A DNA stretch of 64,000 bases from Pseudomonadota bacterium (GCA_005804885.1 SYOX01000093.1:1-64000); one strand, 5' to 3'; counted from the stretch's first letter, positions 18,133 to 27,939 are shown. Notes: generated by a model not told the origin, from the sequence alone. Numbers and translations: made by a program.

Positions 18133-20046
18133 TCAGCGCCAGGGGGCAGGGCCGCTCGGCGCCTCCTGGGGAGCGGAGGACAGGGCGCGGCGGCGCCATG
18201 TCATCGACACCATCGTGAAGATGAGCAGGTTCGACAGCCCGATCGTCCCGACGATGCCCTCCGGCCACAGCAATGCCACGACCATCGCGGCCCCGTAGAT
18301 CGGCAGCCCCCACAGGAGCGCCAGATCGACGGCGAGCGCCACGGCCGTCAGCCCCGCCGTGATCATCACCAGCTCGGACATGAACATCTGGTGGATGTCC
18401 GCGCCCGCGATCATCACCAGCGCGCGGTGGCTCCAGAGCGCGCCGATCAGGACGATCAGCGTCTTGATGAGGGTCCGGTTGACGGGGTGGGGCGCCATCT
18501 TGCGCCAGCTCAGGGCGATCATCGCGCCCACGAGCAGCGCGACGATCGAGGTGCCCTTGAAGAGCAGCTCCGCGGTGATCTCGAAGCCGAACCAGGCCTT
18601 CAGCGCGGCGGCCGTCATCGGCCCGAGCGTCAGCGGGAAGACCGCGATCAGCGCAAAGAGCTGCCGCTGTCGCATCGCCGCGGGGCTGTCCGCGAGCTGG
18701 CGCAGCCGCTCAAGCTCCTGCTCGCGCGCCTCCTTGACCTTGCGCAGCGCCTCGACGCGCGCGCTCAGGTCCGGGTCGGCCTCCGGCAGCTCGACCAGCA
18801 GGGTCGCGGCGGTGCGGGGGTTCCCGGCCTCAAGCTCGTGCTCGATCATGGCCCGCAGCGCCTGCGCCAGCCCCGCGCGCGCCTCCTCATTGCCCGGCCA
18901 GATGTCCAGGGCCTGGAGGAAGCCGAAGCGGCAGGCCCCGAAGGCCCTGTCCACGTCGTCGTCGCGGACCGACGCGGCCAGCAAGCCCTGGAGCGCCTTG
19001 AGGTGCACCTGGGCCTGAGCGCCGAGGCGGAAGGAGTCGCGGTGCTGGACGAAGCGGCTCAGCGCGCGCTGGAGCGCCTGGGCGTCCTCGTAGCGCGCCT
19101 GCGGGTCGGCGCTCATGGCCTTGTTGCAGATCGCCGCCAGCTCGGCCGGCACCTCCAGGCCGAACTGCCGAGGCGCCGACTCCGCGACCTTGAGCAGCAC
19201 GGTGAAGATCGACGGCCCCGTGTGCGGCGGCGACCCGGTGAGGATCTCGTGCAGGATCGCGCCGATCAGGTACACGTCGGTGCGCTCGGAGAGCCGCGAG
19301 GGGTCGCCGAAGGTCATCTCCGGGGCCATGTAGGCCGGGGTCCCCACGATGCCCCCCGGTTCCCCGCCCCCTGGCGCTCGCCCCAGCTCCTGCGCGATGC
19401 CCCAGTCCATCAAGTAGACCTCGCCGTAGCGCCCGATCATGATGTTGTCGGGCTTGAGGTCGAGGTGGATGACGCCGCGCGCGTGGGCGAAGTGGACCGC
19501 ATTGCAGACCTGCGCCAGCACCGAGAGGTGATAAAGCAGCGGCTCGACGGCCGCGTCCCCGATGCGCGCGGGATCGGCGATCAGGTCGCCCCAGCGCACG
19601 CCCTCGACCCGCTTCATCACCAGCATCGGCAGGCCGCCCTCATCCAGCCCCAGGGCGTGGATGGGGATCACGTTCGGGTGCTCCAGGCCCCCCGTCAGGA
19701 TGGCCTCTCGCAAGAGCGACAGCGGCGCCTTGTGGCTCCTGACCCCGGGCTTGAGGGTCTTGATCGCCACCTCGCGGCCCAGCGAGCGCTGCCGCGCCAG
19801 GTGGACCACCCCCATGCCGCCTTCGCCAAGCAGGCCCATCAGCTCAAGATCCTGGGTCCCCGTGGCCTCCGCGCGCTTCATCGCCAGGAGCGGCAGCGGC
19901 CCCGTCCGGTGGAGCGAAGGGTCGCCCTCGTCGACCTCGGCGCGGATCGTCTCGCGAAAGCCGGCCGCGCTCAGCGCAGGATCGTCGTTGAGCGTCTTGA
20001 TCGCGGCCTCAAGCCGCTCCCGATGGTTGGCTTCGCGTGTCGTCAT
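18133..20046 (-). CDS. Membrane-bound Ser/Thr protein kinase
   Basis: The 637-aa protein has a Pkn-type kinase domain (about 68-355): GEGGMG loop at 74-79, Lys96, catalytic loop HLDLKPDN at 194-201, DWG at 214-216 instead of DFG, and GTPAYMAPE at 235-243. The HRD arginine is replaced by Leu, as in other bacterial kinases of this DWG type. A helical linker follows, then four to five hydrophobic segments between about 440 and 620, so the kinase faces the cytoplasm. The ATG at 20046 starts MTTREANH; upstream in-frame sequence lacks a plausible start. It converges with the caspase gene and could regulate that unit (inference). Confidence 0.88.
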   Translation of the reverse strand: MTTREANHRERLEAAIKTLNDDPALSAAGFRETIRAEVDEGDPSLHRTGPLPLLAMKRAEATGTQDLELMGLLGEGGMGVVHLARQRSLGREVAIKTLKPGVRSHKAPLSLLREAILTGGLEHPNVIPIHALGLDEGGLPMLVMKRVEGVRWGDLIADPARIGDAAVEPLLYHLSVLAQVCNAVHFAHARGVIHLDLKPDNIMIGRYGEVYLMDWGIAQELGRAPGGGEPGGIVGTPAYMAPEMTFGDPSRLSERTDVYLIGAILHEILTGSPPHTGPSIFTVLLKVAESAPRQFGLEVPAELAAICNKAMSADPQARYEDAQALQRALSRFVQHRDSFRLGAQAQVHLKALQGLLAASVRDDDVDRAFGACRFGFLQALDIWPGNEEARAGLAQALRAMIEHELEAGNPRTAATLLVELPEADPDLSARVEALRKVKEAREQELERLRQLADSPAAMRQRQLFALIAVFPLTLGPMTAAALKAWFGFEITAELLFKGTSIVALLVGAMIALSWRKMAPHPVNRTLIKTLIVLIGALWSHRALVMIAGADIHQMFMSELVMITAGLTAVALAVDLALLWGLPIYGAAMVVALLWPEGIVGTIGLSNLLIFTMVSMTWRRRALSSAPQEAPSGPAPWR

Positions 20047-20074
20047 CCCAGGGTCGTGACACAACGGATCGGTC

Positions 20075-20157
20075 TTGTAAACACAGGTTCGCTCGGCGAA
20101 GGCTCTAAACCCTTCGGCGCGCGCAGCCCCCTTCGCCGCTCGAACCTGTTGTAAACA
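20075..20157. mobile_element. 65-bp palindromic mini-element with 9-bp target duplication
   Basis: An imperfect palindrome (20084-20102 and 20130-20148, 17 of 19 pairs) is flanked exactly by the 9-bp direct repeat TTGTAAACA (20075-20083 and 20149-20157). This is what insertion of a tiny non-autonomous element would leave. It lies in the divergent promoter region between the kinase and FG-GAP genes, so it may also act as an operator or hairpin. A related half-copy lies at 54939-54985. Confidence 0.6.
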
Positions 20158-20244
20158 GGCGATCTCTATAGGGTTGTGTCGCAGCCCTCCCTTTTGCGCT
20201 AGACTGTTGTTGAACGATGGAGCTGATCTGATCGGAGGGTTTGC

Positions 20245-22722
20245 ATGAGCACCGCAATGCCGGGAGGCCTGTGGATGAGGATCGCCGCCGTGTTGGTCGC
20301 GGTCGCCCCCCTGAGCGCGCTGATGGCCTGCGGCGAGCCGCGCCGTGTCCCGCCGCCCGACCCGGGCGGCGAACCGGAGGCGTCGCCCGAGGCGTCGCCC
20401 GAGGCCGAGCCGGCCGCCGCTCCGGACGCCGACCCCGACGCGCCTGAGCCCGAAGCCGAGCCCGATGCCGAGCCCGAAGCTGAGCCCGAGCCCGAAGCCG
20501 ATCCCGATCCAGAAGCCGAGCCCGATCCCGAGTGTGTCATCGACAGGGACTGCGGCCAGGGCGCGATCTGCGAGGGCGGGCGCTGCGCGCCGGGGTGCCG
20601 CGATCCGGCGGACTGCGGGGTGGGCGCCACCTGCCGCCAGGGCATGTGCGTGACCGTGGAGTGCGCCACCGACAGCGAGTGCGGCGCGGGCTCGCGCTGC
20701 GACCAGGGCGCCTGCGAGGTGGTCGGCGGCGCCAACTGCGCCGGGGACGCAGACTGCGGATTTCGTTGGCATTGCTCCCGGCGCGGGGTGTGCATCGAGG
20801 CCGGCTGCGAGGTCAACGCCGACTGCGCCCCGGAGGACTGGTGCAGCCAGGGCGTCTGCGCGGCCCGACGCACGGAGCCCTTGCCGGTGCGCTTCGAACG
20901 GCGCGCGATCGCCGGGCTGGACGATCACCGGACGATGATCCCGGACGACGTCTGCGAGGGCTGCGTCTTCTGCGGCCGGGTCGAGGGCTTCGGCGGGGCG
21001 CTCTTCGACATGGACGGGGACAGGGATCTGGACGTCTTCCTCGGGGCGAGGCAGGTCGAGGGGCAGTCGCCGCCCTGCGTCTTCGAAAACCTCTCGATGC
21101 CCGGCGATCCGCGCTTCGAGCCGGTGGCCGGGGCCTGTCAGGTCGACCCGGGCGGGGTGGCGATGGCCGGCGTCGGGATCGACGTGGACGACGACGGCCG
21201 GGACGAGCTCGCCATGATCGGGCAGGGCGTCGTGCGCCTGGCCCGCTTCTCGCCGCGGCGAGAGGTCGTTGATCTCATGGCGCTTTTTGACGAGGGGGAC
21301 CCGCGGCGCCGATGCGTGGCGGGCTCCGCGGTCGCGATGGACGTCGACCTCGACGGGCTGCTGGATCTGGTCATCGGCTGCCAGCTCCACAGCATCGTCG
21401 CCTGCCGCCAGCCCCCGCAGGACTTCGAGGCCCAGCGCAACCTCGCCTTTCGCCAGCGCCCCGACGGGCAATTCGAGCTGCTGGAGGCCTCGGGGCAGGG
21501 GGCGCTGGCCGAGGCGCTGGCGGACGGCGGGATCACGCTGGCGCTCGGGGTGCTGGACGTGGACGAGGACGGCCTGCCGGACCTGCTGGTGGGCAATGAC
21601 GACCTGACCGAGTCCGGGCGCGGCGGCGACCGCGTGCAGGCCCCTGGCGTGCTGATGCGCCGCTGCGCGCCGGGGGAGGGCTGCCTGTTCTCGGCCTGGC
21701 CCTTCGGCCGGGGGCTGCACGCGGGGGGCTCCTTCATGGGCTTCGGCAATGTGGAGGTCGACGGGCTCGGCCAGCACATCTACATCTCCGACTGGGGGGC
21801 CAACCGCCTCGTGCGCTTCGAGGGCGATCAGGCCGTGGACGTGGCCGTGGAGCTGGGCGCGGACGTCGCCTACGCCAACGGCTTCTCCCTCTTCGGGTGG
21901 GGCGTGGTCGTGGACGACTTTGACCGCAACGGCCTGGACGACATCTACCTGACGCAAGGGGCCACGTGGCCGGGGCTGCCCCCGGAGCAGGACAACCACC
22001 ACGACGTGCTGCTGCTCCAGCGGGCCGGCCCCGGCTTCGTCCTGATGCGACACGACGAGGTGGGCCTGAGCGCCAACACCCTCGACGACTCGAACTCGGA
22101 GCAGAGCCCGTGGGGGCCTGCGGCCTACGCCTCGCGCGGCGCGGTCAAGGCCGACCTCGACGGCGACGGGGCGCTGGAGCTGATCACGGCCGCGCTGATG
22201 GGGCGGCCCCGCGTGCAGTCGGAGGTGCCCGCCGACCCGAGCGATCCGCCGCGCTGCACCTTGATCCCGCGCCCTCGGGTGGTGCCGACCTACGGGCACG
22301 GCTTCGCGGTGGGCGACGAGGCGGGCCGCTGGCGGCGGCAGGACGTCCAGGGGCAGATGCGCTTCGGCGCCAGCCCGTGGGTGATGACGACGGCGCCGCG
22401 CGGCATGCTGCGCTTCCCCTCCGGCGCCGAGGTCCCCTTCGACTGCGCCGGCGGCCCCGGCCCCGTCGAGGTCGAGGAGCCGGACTGGGTCGCGCTCGCG
22501 CGCCGAGGTGCGGCGCTGGAGGTCGCGCTCCAGATGCCCTGGCGCGAGGCGCCGCCGGAGCGGGTGGTGATCGCGGTGCGGGACCCGAGCGGGCAGGTCG
22601 ATGTCAGGGTCGCGGCGGCGACGCCCGCGGGCTGGTCGATCCCGCTGGGGGCGCAGGATCGGGCGGTGATGATCCAGATCGACGGGCGCTGGGTGCCGCG
22701 CTTCTTCGAGGTGCCGCGCTGA
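20245..22722 (+). CDS. FG-GAP/VCBS-repeat lipoprotein with Cys-rich N-terminal modules
   Basis: The 825-aa protein has a lipoprotein signal (LMAC, then GEP) and a long Glu/Pro/Asp/Ala linker. Four or five short Cys modules of the CxxDxDCxxGxxCxxGxC type follow (about residues 92-210). The body contains FG-GAP/VCBS-like calcium loops: DMDGDRDLD, DVDDDGRDE, DVDLDGLLD, DVDEDGLPD, DFDRNGLDD and DLDGDGALE. It is probably a surface beta-propeller adhesin or scaffold; the ligand is unknown. GGAGG precedes the ATG. It is divergent from the kinase gene and convergent with the metalloprotease gene, leaving 110 bp between stops with nothing recognised. Confidence 0.82.
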   Translation: MSTAMPGGLWMRIAAVLVAVAPLSALMACGEPRRVPPPDPGGEPEASPEASPEAEPAAAPDADPDAPEPEAEPDAEPEAEPEPEADPDPEAEPDPECVIDRDCGQGAICEGGRCAPGCRDPADCGVGATCRQGMCVTVECATDSECGAGSRCDQGACEVVGGANCAGDADCGFRWHCSRRGVCIEAGCEVNADCAPEDWCSQGVCAARRTEPLPVRFERRAIAGLDDHRTMIPDDVCEGCVFCGRVEGFGGALFDMDGDRDLDVFLGARQVEGQSPPCVFENLSMPGDPRFEPVAGACQVDPGGVAMAGVGIDVDDDGRDELAMIGQGVVRLARFSPRREVVDLMALFDEGDPRRRCVAGSAVAMDVDLDGLLDLVIGCQLHSIVACRQPPQDFEAQRNLAFRQRPDGQFELLEASGQGALAEALADGGITLALGVLDVDEDGLPDLLVGNDDLTESGRGGDRVQAPGVLMRRCAPGEGCLFSAWPFGRGLHAGGSFMGFGNVEVDGLGQHIYISDWGANRLVRFEGDQAVDVAVELGADVAYANGFSLFGWGVVVDDFDRNGLDDIYLTQGATWPGLPPEQDNHHDVLLLQRAGPGFVLMRHDEVGLSANTLDDSNSEQSPWGPAAYASRGAVKADLDGDGALELITAALMGRPRVQSEVPADPSDPPRCTLIPRPRVVPTYGHGFAVGDEAGRWRRQDVQGQMRFGASPWVMTTAPRGMLRFPSGAEVPFDCAGGPGPVEVEEPDWVALARRGAALEVALQMPWREAPPERVVIAVRDPSGQVDVRVAAATPAGWSIPLGAQDRAVMIQIDGRWVPRFFEVPR

Positions 22723-22832
22723 CGCGGCCGGGGCGACCTGATCGATAAACCCGCGTCTTGATTGTGGAATGGGTGTGGCGGAGGCGCGGGAGGGCATCGA
22801 CCAGGCGCCTCGGGCCGGTCGGGGCGGCGCGA

Positions 22833-25800
22833 TCAGGGGTCCAGCGGGTCGCCGTAGTCCATCATGGGGGTGAGGTCGGCGACGACGCGCATGAGCTCCA
22901 GGTAGTCGATGAGGGCGAAGGTGACGAAGTCGCGCGAGCCCTGGTCGACGTTGGGGTCGCAGTCGTCCTCGGTGGCCTCGGTGGAGGCGTCCTCGTCGCA
23001 GAAGTTGGACCACGCCGTCAGGCGCACCGCGCGGTCGATCATCTCCTCGCCGGCGGTGATGCGGTCGGGGAAGTCGAGGGCGGCGAAGGTGTAGCCGCTG
23101 GTGGGGTCGCTCCAGGTGCGGGTGCGCTCGGGGGGCAGGTCGGGGGCGTCGCCGCCGGTGAAGAAGAGGCGCGACTCGTCGATGAAGCTGCGGTCGAAGA
23201 GCCGCGGGAAGCGGGCCTGGCCGAGGACCTGCCAGTAGAGCTGGATGGAGAAGGTGGCGAAGGGGTCCACGGGGCTGTCGTTGCGCTCGCGCAGGTCGCC
23301 GGCGTAGTTGGGGAAGCGCAGGCGGCCGTTCTGGGCGTAGGGTCCGACGCGATCCCAGCTCTGGCCCATGATGGCGGCGTTGATGCGCAGGAGCTGGTCG
23401 GGGAAGGTGGTGAAGTAGCCGATCTCCCACTGGCGGATGTCCTCGGGGGTGGCGCGGGAGACGAAGTTGGTGCGCGTGTCGGTCAGCGCCTCGATGGCCA
23501 TGATCTTGTCGAGGTAGAAGCCGATGTGGTGCAGGCACTCCCACCACTGGTAGCCGCAGTCGCGGTCGCCGTCGCCCCAGCTGGTGGAGTAGAAGCGGGC
23601 GTCGGTGACGCCGAGCGAGAGGTTGGCGTTGCGGACGCCGGACTGCATCAGGCGAGTGCCGTCGGCCTGGGTGAAGGGGCCGCCGTAATCGCCGATGTCG
23701 GGCATCAGGACGGTCTGGACGAGGTGGTTGAAGGCGTTCTGGACGGCCCAGGTCTGGCCGCCCCAGCCGGTCTCGGCGTCCAGCAGGAAGCGCTGCATGG
23801 TGGCCTCGTCGTAGAAGCGCGGCAGCAGGTCGGCGTAGAGGCCGTAGATGTCGTTCCAGTTCTTGAGCCGGTCGTAGATCCGGTCGTAGGTGCGGTTGAC
23901 GTAGTTGTAGTTGTCGACGCCGACGACGCCGCGCGGGAAGCTGCGGACGATGTACCAGGTGTCGAGCTCGTCGAGGTTGTTCTTCATCCGCTCGTAGGAG
24001 TCGGCGCCGAAGTCGCGCGTCAGGCAGTTGTCGCCGAGGTTGGCCCTGTTGTGCGAGCAGTAGATGTAGGGGACGCGCGGCGCGATCCTGCCGTCCAGGG
24101 CGGTCAGCGAGTAGGTCTCGTCCAGATCGTCGACGTCGACGAGGGCGCGGTTGTCGGGGTCATACAGGAGGGAGCCCATGCGGTTGTAGAAGCTGGTGTA
24201 GTGGGTCGTGCGGGGGCCCTGGTTGGTGAAGGTCAGCAGGTCGCCGTCGCGCTCGAACCAGTCGCGCAGCTCGCCGGCGGGGACGCCGCCGGTGTCCTTG
24301 AAGACCTCGACCTTGCGGGCGTAGCCGTAGAGCATCGCGGCGCGGTCGTACTTGCCCAGCCCGGCCCCGTCGATGGTGTAGCGGCCGGCGTAGTCCATCA
24401 CCGAGCTGTAGGCGTAGTCGTAGATCTTGCCGTAGATCTCGTCCAGGGTGATCGGGTCCGTCAGGCGCGGGCCGACCTGGCCGTCGTCGCGAAGCTGCCA
24501 GTACTTCTCGTCGTAGTTGATCGCGTCGTCCGAGCCGCCGAAGTTGTGCATCAGCCCCAGGGAGTGGCCGACCTCGTGGGCCAGCACCGCCGTGTAGATC
24601 TTCTGGCGCGCCAGGGTGTAGACGGCCTCGGGCTCCATGTCCTTGACCTCGCGGGCCAGCCCCAGCAGCGCGTCGTCGGCCATCTCGGGCAGGTACATGT
24701 TGTGGCGCTCGGCGAACTGCTCGCGCATCTTGGCGCGATCCTTGAGTTTTTCGCCCAGGCCGCCGCGGGCGACGCTGGCCGCCTCGACGTGCTCCGGCAG
24801 CGTGGGCGCCCCAGGGGCCTTGCCGCCGGCCATCAAGATCTCCTCGTCCAGCAGCAGCGCCTCGACGTAGGTGCCCTCCAGGGCCGCCAGCCTCGCCTCG
24901 GGGGCGCTGCGCTCGCCGTTGTGGACCCCCTCTCTGTAGGCCGCCTCCAGGTGCGGGGCCAGCCAGCGGTCAAAGCCCACCTCGGCCTGCTGGCGCTCGT
25001 CCTCGGCCGTGATCTCGACCCGCTGGCTCTGCTGGGCGCTGGCCGCCCAGCCCTTCGAGAGCCGCTCGGTCATGTACCCGGCCTCCTCCAGCCCGAAGGT
25101 CCGCGAGGCCGCCTCGCGCCGGCCGTTGACCTCGTCGACCCAGTCGCTCAGGTCCACCCCGTCGATGAAACTCTGGGAGTTCCTGTCGCCGTTGAGCAGC
25201 TCGACCATCTCCTGGACCCGGTAGGCCGCCACGTTGTTGTGGTGGTAGACGTAGGCCATGCCGCTGATGATCTCGCCCGTCTCCGGGTCCGAGTTGGAGG
25301 GCCCCAGGCCCAGCAGCCCGTAGGTCATGTAGCGCGGCACGTAGGCCATGAACGAGTAGCGCAGATCCCCGATCCGAGGCGAGTTGCCCACCGCGCCGCA
25401 CTCCAGCGGGTCGCCCGAGCGCACCGGGTTGTTCGGGCACAGCACGAAGACGCGCTGATCGCCCGGATCCTTGCCCGCCGCCTTGACCACGTCCACGAAG
25501 ACCGCGTTCCACTGGTCGGCGACCTCCTGGGCCACGGGCTTGAGGTCCTCCGGGAACTCGTCGTTGACGTGGTAGACGATCGGCCTGATCCGCCGCTCGG
25601 ACATGGGGATCGGCCCTCCCTCGGCGTCAAAGGAGCGCTGCCAGAGGTTGTGGCGGTTGATGTAGCGCTCCCGGTTCTGCTCCCGGATCCCGTCGCGGTC
25701 GTTGTAGGTGAGCCGATCGGTCCAGAAGAACCCGAAGAGCTCCGTCTCCTTGCCCTTGTAGGCCATCGGCTCATACTGCCTGGACGGGTCCACCTTCATG

Positions 25801-26546
25801 AAGCTGTTGCGGATCGTGTACTCGCCGCTGCCGCACTCCGACAGCTCCTCGCCGCGCAGCCAGCACGAGGGCACCGCCCCGTAACCCTCGATCTCCACCG
25901 TCCCGGCCCGCGCGAAGAGCTTGTTGGTCACGTCGAAGTAGCTGCCGTCCGGCTCGAAGAAGGGCGCGTCCGGGTGGCGCTGCCCCGTCAACGGGTCGAT
26001 CTCCTGGACGTAGTAGGCCACCGGCTCGACCGAGGCCCGCTCGAAGTCCAGCTGGAAGTTCGTCACCGCATTGCGCGACCAGTCCACCCGCATGTAAGCG
26101 CGCTCGTACCAGGGCCGATCCGAGCTGTTCTCCTCCAGCACGTTGAGCTGCTCGCCCGTCGTCGGGTTGTAGGCCTTGACGATGTCAAAGTGCTTCTCGA
26201 TCCGGAAGGCCCCCACGACCTCCCCCTCGTAGCCCTCGGCCTGCTCAGGCCGCGCGTCGGCGCCGCGGATCAGCTCCGTCGTCCGGCGCGCGTACAGGAA
26301 GTCCTCCTGCACGTCCCAACGCACCCGCGTCAGGCCGCTGTAATCCGTGTTGCCCACGAAGGTGAACCCCGTGCTGGCCGGCACGTCCACCACCGTCCGC
26401 TGGTAATACCACTCGCCCGTGAAGATCCCCTTCTCAAGCGCGTTGGGCTGCACCCGATCCAGCGGCGGCCGCTCCTCGGCGCACGACCACGCGCACGCCA
26501 CCAGCGCCCCCAACACCAGACATCTCCAGAACTTCTTGATGGACAT
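22833..26546 (-). CDS. Large zinc metalloprotease lipoprotein (met-zincin type)
   Basis: The 1237-aa protein begins with a lipoprotein signal (CAWSC) and carries the extended zinc motif HEVGHSLGLMHNF with His657, Glu658, His661 and His667 in the centre. The extended HExxHxxGxxH and the sequence context fit the bacterial met-zincin family annotated as DUF4953, often with DUF5117/5118. The start at 26546 has AGGAGA about 9 bases upstream, inside the end of the preceding barrel gene; the two genes are 4 bases apart and surely co-transcribed. It probably degrades extracellular or periplasmic proteins. The protein is full length, with long Tyr/Asp-rich stretches on both sides of the active site. 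Confidence 0.85.
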   Translation of the reverse strand: MSIKKFWRCLVLGALVACAWSCAEERPPLDRVQPNALEKGIFTGEWYYQRTVVDVPASTGFTFVGNTDYSGLTRVRWDVQEDFLYARRTTELIRGADARPEQAEGYEGEVVGAFRIEKHFDIVKAYNPTTGEQLNVLEENSSDRPWYERAYMRVDWSRNAVTNFQLDFERASVEPVAYYVQEIDPLTGQRHPDAPFFEPDGSYFDVTNKLFARAGTVEIEGYGAVPSCWLRGEELSECGSGEYTIRNSFMKVDPSRQYEPMAYKGKETELFGFFWTDRLTYNDRDGIREQNRERYINRHNLWQRSFDAEGGPIPMSERRIRPIVYHVNDEFPEDLKPVAQEVADQWNAVFVDVVKAAGKDPGDQRVFVLCPNNPVRSGDPLECGAVGNSPRIGDLRYSFMAYVPRYMTYGLLGLGPSNSDPETGEIISGMAYVYHHNNVAAYRVQEMVELLNGDRNSQSFIDGVDLSDWVDEVNGRREAASRTFGLEEAGYMTERLSKGWAASAQQSQRVEITAEDERQQAEVGFDRWLAPHLEAAYREGVHNGERSAPEARLAALEGTYVEALLLDEEILMAGGKAPGAPTLPEHVEAASVARGGLGEKLKDRAKMREQFAERHNMYLPEMADDALLGLAREVKDMEPEAVYTLARQKIYTAVLAHEVGHSLGLMHNFGGSDDAINYDEKYWQLRDDGQVGPRLTDPITLDEIYGKIYDYAYSSVMDYAGRYTIDGAGLGKYDRAAMLYGYARKVEVFKDTGGVPAGELRDWFERDGDLLTFTNQGPRTTHYTSFYNRMGSLLYDPDNRALVDVDDLDETYSLTALDGRIAPRVPYIYCSHNRANLGDNCLTRDFGADSYERMKNNLDELDTWYIVRSFPRGVVGVDNYNYVNRTYDRIYDRLKNWNDIYGLYADLLPRFYDEATMQRFLLDAETGWGGQTWAVQNAFNHLVQTVLMPDIGDYGGPFTQADGTRLMQSGVRNANLSLGVTDARFYSTSWGDGDRDCGYQWWECLHHIGFYLDKIMAIEALTDTRTNFVSRATPEDIRQWEIGYFTTFPDQLLRINAAIMGQSWDRVGPYAQNGRLRFPNYAGDLRERNDSPVDPFATFSIQLYWQVLGQARFPRLFDRSFIDESRLFFTGGDAPDLPPERTRTWSDPTSGYTFAALDFPDRITAGEEMIDRAVRLTAWSNFCDEDASTEATEDDCDPNVDQGSRDFVTFALIDYLELMRVVADLTPMMDYGDPLDP

Positions 26547-26550
26547 CGAC

Positions 26551-27531
26551 TCAGTCTCCTGAAACTTGCGATACAAGGCCCGCCAGATCGAGCCCGAGAT
26601 CGATAAAGATCGCCGTGTTGCGGTTGAAGAAGGGGTTGTTCAGCGACTGATCCGGGGCGCGCTGCGACCCCGCCGTCACGACGCCGAGCCGAAGCTGCGC
26701 CGCGGCCATCGGCGCCCACGAGAGCGCCGCCGTCGTCACCACCGAGAAGCGCTCGTCCTCGACCTCCTGCGGCGTGAACGAGACGCGCTCGTCCTCCACC
26801 CCGTCGTAGAGGAAGTCGTTGATCAACGTCACGCCCGCGCTCAGGCCCAGCCCGCCGCCCACGCCCAGCGACAGATCCGCGCTGTGGGACAGCCGCGCCT
26901 CGACATTGCGCACCCCCAGGTTGAGGAAGGGCTCGCAGCCGCCCGTCGCCAGCGCGCAGTCGTCGATCAACGGGCTCTGGCGCTCCGAGGTCGTCAGCCG
27001 GTGCGCGAAGTACGAGCCCCGCGCCCCATAACCCACGCTCAGCCCGTCGAGCACGTCGAAGCCGCGCCGCGCCGACACCCCCGGCGAGATCCCCAGGAGC
27101 AAGGTCCTGGCCTGCGACGAGGGGCTCGTCGGCGCCTGCAGCCCCAGGCTGGCCGACAGGTCGATCTCCAGCACCGGGATCTTCACCAGCCCGCTGCCCC
27201 CCAAGGTCAGCGACACGTCCCCAGGCACCACCTCGCCGGCCCCCGTGGTCGAGTCCGACCGCGTCAGCTCGCGATCAAGGCCCCCCTGCAGCGCCAGGCT
27301 CCAGTCGTCCAGGAACCACCACACCAGCGCCGCGTCGACGCCCATCTCCACCGTCGGGTTGTAATCCGGCTCGGCCCCAGGCGCGAAGGTCAAGGCCGTC
27401 GCCAGGCTCCGCAGCGTCAGCCCCGTGCCCCGAAAGGGCGCCGGCTCCTCGCGCGCCTCCTCACCCTGCGCCGCCGCAGCCGCCGGGATCAACCCGACGG
27501 CCAGAGCCAGGGCCACGCCGATCCACCTCAT
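26551..27531 (-). CDS. Predicted outer-membrane beta-barrel protein
   Basis: The 326-aa protein has a cleavable signal (ALALAVGLIPAAAAAQ) and then alternating amphipathic strands with many Gly/Leu pairs and short Asp/Gly turns, ending in an aromatic-poor strand. This looks like an 8-14-strand outer-membrane barrel, though I cannot name its family. AAGAGG lies 7 bases before the chosen ATG; a longer frame upstream enters the repeat element and is not credible. It leads an operon with the met-zincin lipoprotein, so it may export, anchor or assist that protease (inference). Confidence 0.7.
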   Translation of the reverse strand: MRWIGVALALAVGLIPAAAAAQGEEAREEPAPFRGTGLTLRSLATALTFAPGAEPDYNPTVEMGVDAALVWWFLDDWSLALQGGLDRELTRSDSTTGAGEVVPGDVSLTLGGSGLVKIPVLEIDLSASLGLQAPTSPSSQARTLLLGISPGVSARRGFDVLDGLSVGYGARGSYFAHRLTTSERQSPLIDDCALATGGCEPFLNLGVRNVEARLSHSADLSLGVGGGLGLSAGVTLINDFLYDGVEDERVSFTPQEVEDERFSVVTTAALSWAPMAAAQLRLGVVTAGSQRAPDQSLNNPFFNRNTAIFIDLGLDLAGLVSQVSGD

Positions 27532-27628
27532 CTTCTCGCCTCTTGAATGCCCCCGAACCCCAGGGCCTTGATCGTGGCCGCCCATAGTAGCGCAAAGCCC
27601 GACCCTTGTTCCAATCTCTTGCGCCCGT

Positions 27629-27939
27629 GCCCCACGAACGCCCCACGCTCCTCGCACCGCCCCCCTGCGGGGGACGGGCTCGTCGGGTGGGGCTTGGATG
27701 CGCGGGCGGGCTGCGCCCGATGGGCGCAGGCCGGCGGGCGGACGACGCGGAACCGCAAAGCCGGATCAGCGCGTCGAAGTGGGCCTGTGGATTGGGGTTT
27801 TCGCGCCCCCTGGTGTCGATATGGGCCGTGCGGGGGCCTGCGACCGCCAGGGCGCAGCCCACCCTGAGCTTCTAGCCCCACCCGACGAGCCCGTCCCCCG
27901 CAGGGGGGCGGTGCGAGGAGCGTGGGGCGTTCGTGGGGC
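27629..27939. mobile_element. Large inverted-repeat element, copy A
   Basis: Positions 27629-27694 and 27874-27939 are a perfect 66-bp inverted repeat. The ~180-bp core has no standard gene but is homologous, in reverse orientation, to the core at 55.05-55.22 kb. Element and flanking repeats fill the 606-bp gap before the Kazal operon. It resembles a MITE or fold-back element; no transposase is in the window. Confidence 0.75.

Noticed and set aside
20047-23547. Upstream extension of the kinase frame on the minus strand
   Set aside because: It is antisense to the FG-GAP gene and Arg/His/Pro-rich; the kinase starts credibly at 20046.
22758-26606. 1282-residue plus-strand frame opposite the metalloprotease
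   Set aside because: Val/Ala/Gly/Asp-biased antisense frame without motifs; the minus strand has signal peptide and zinc motif.
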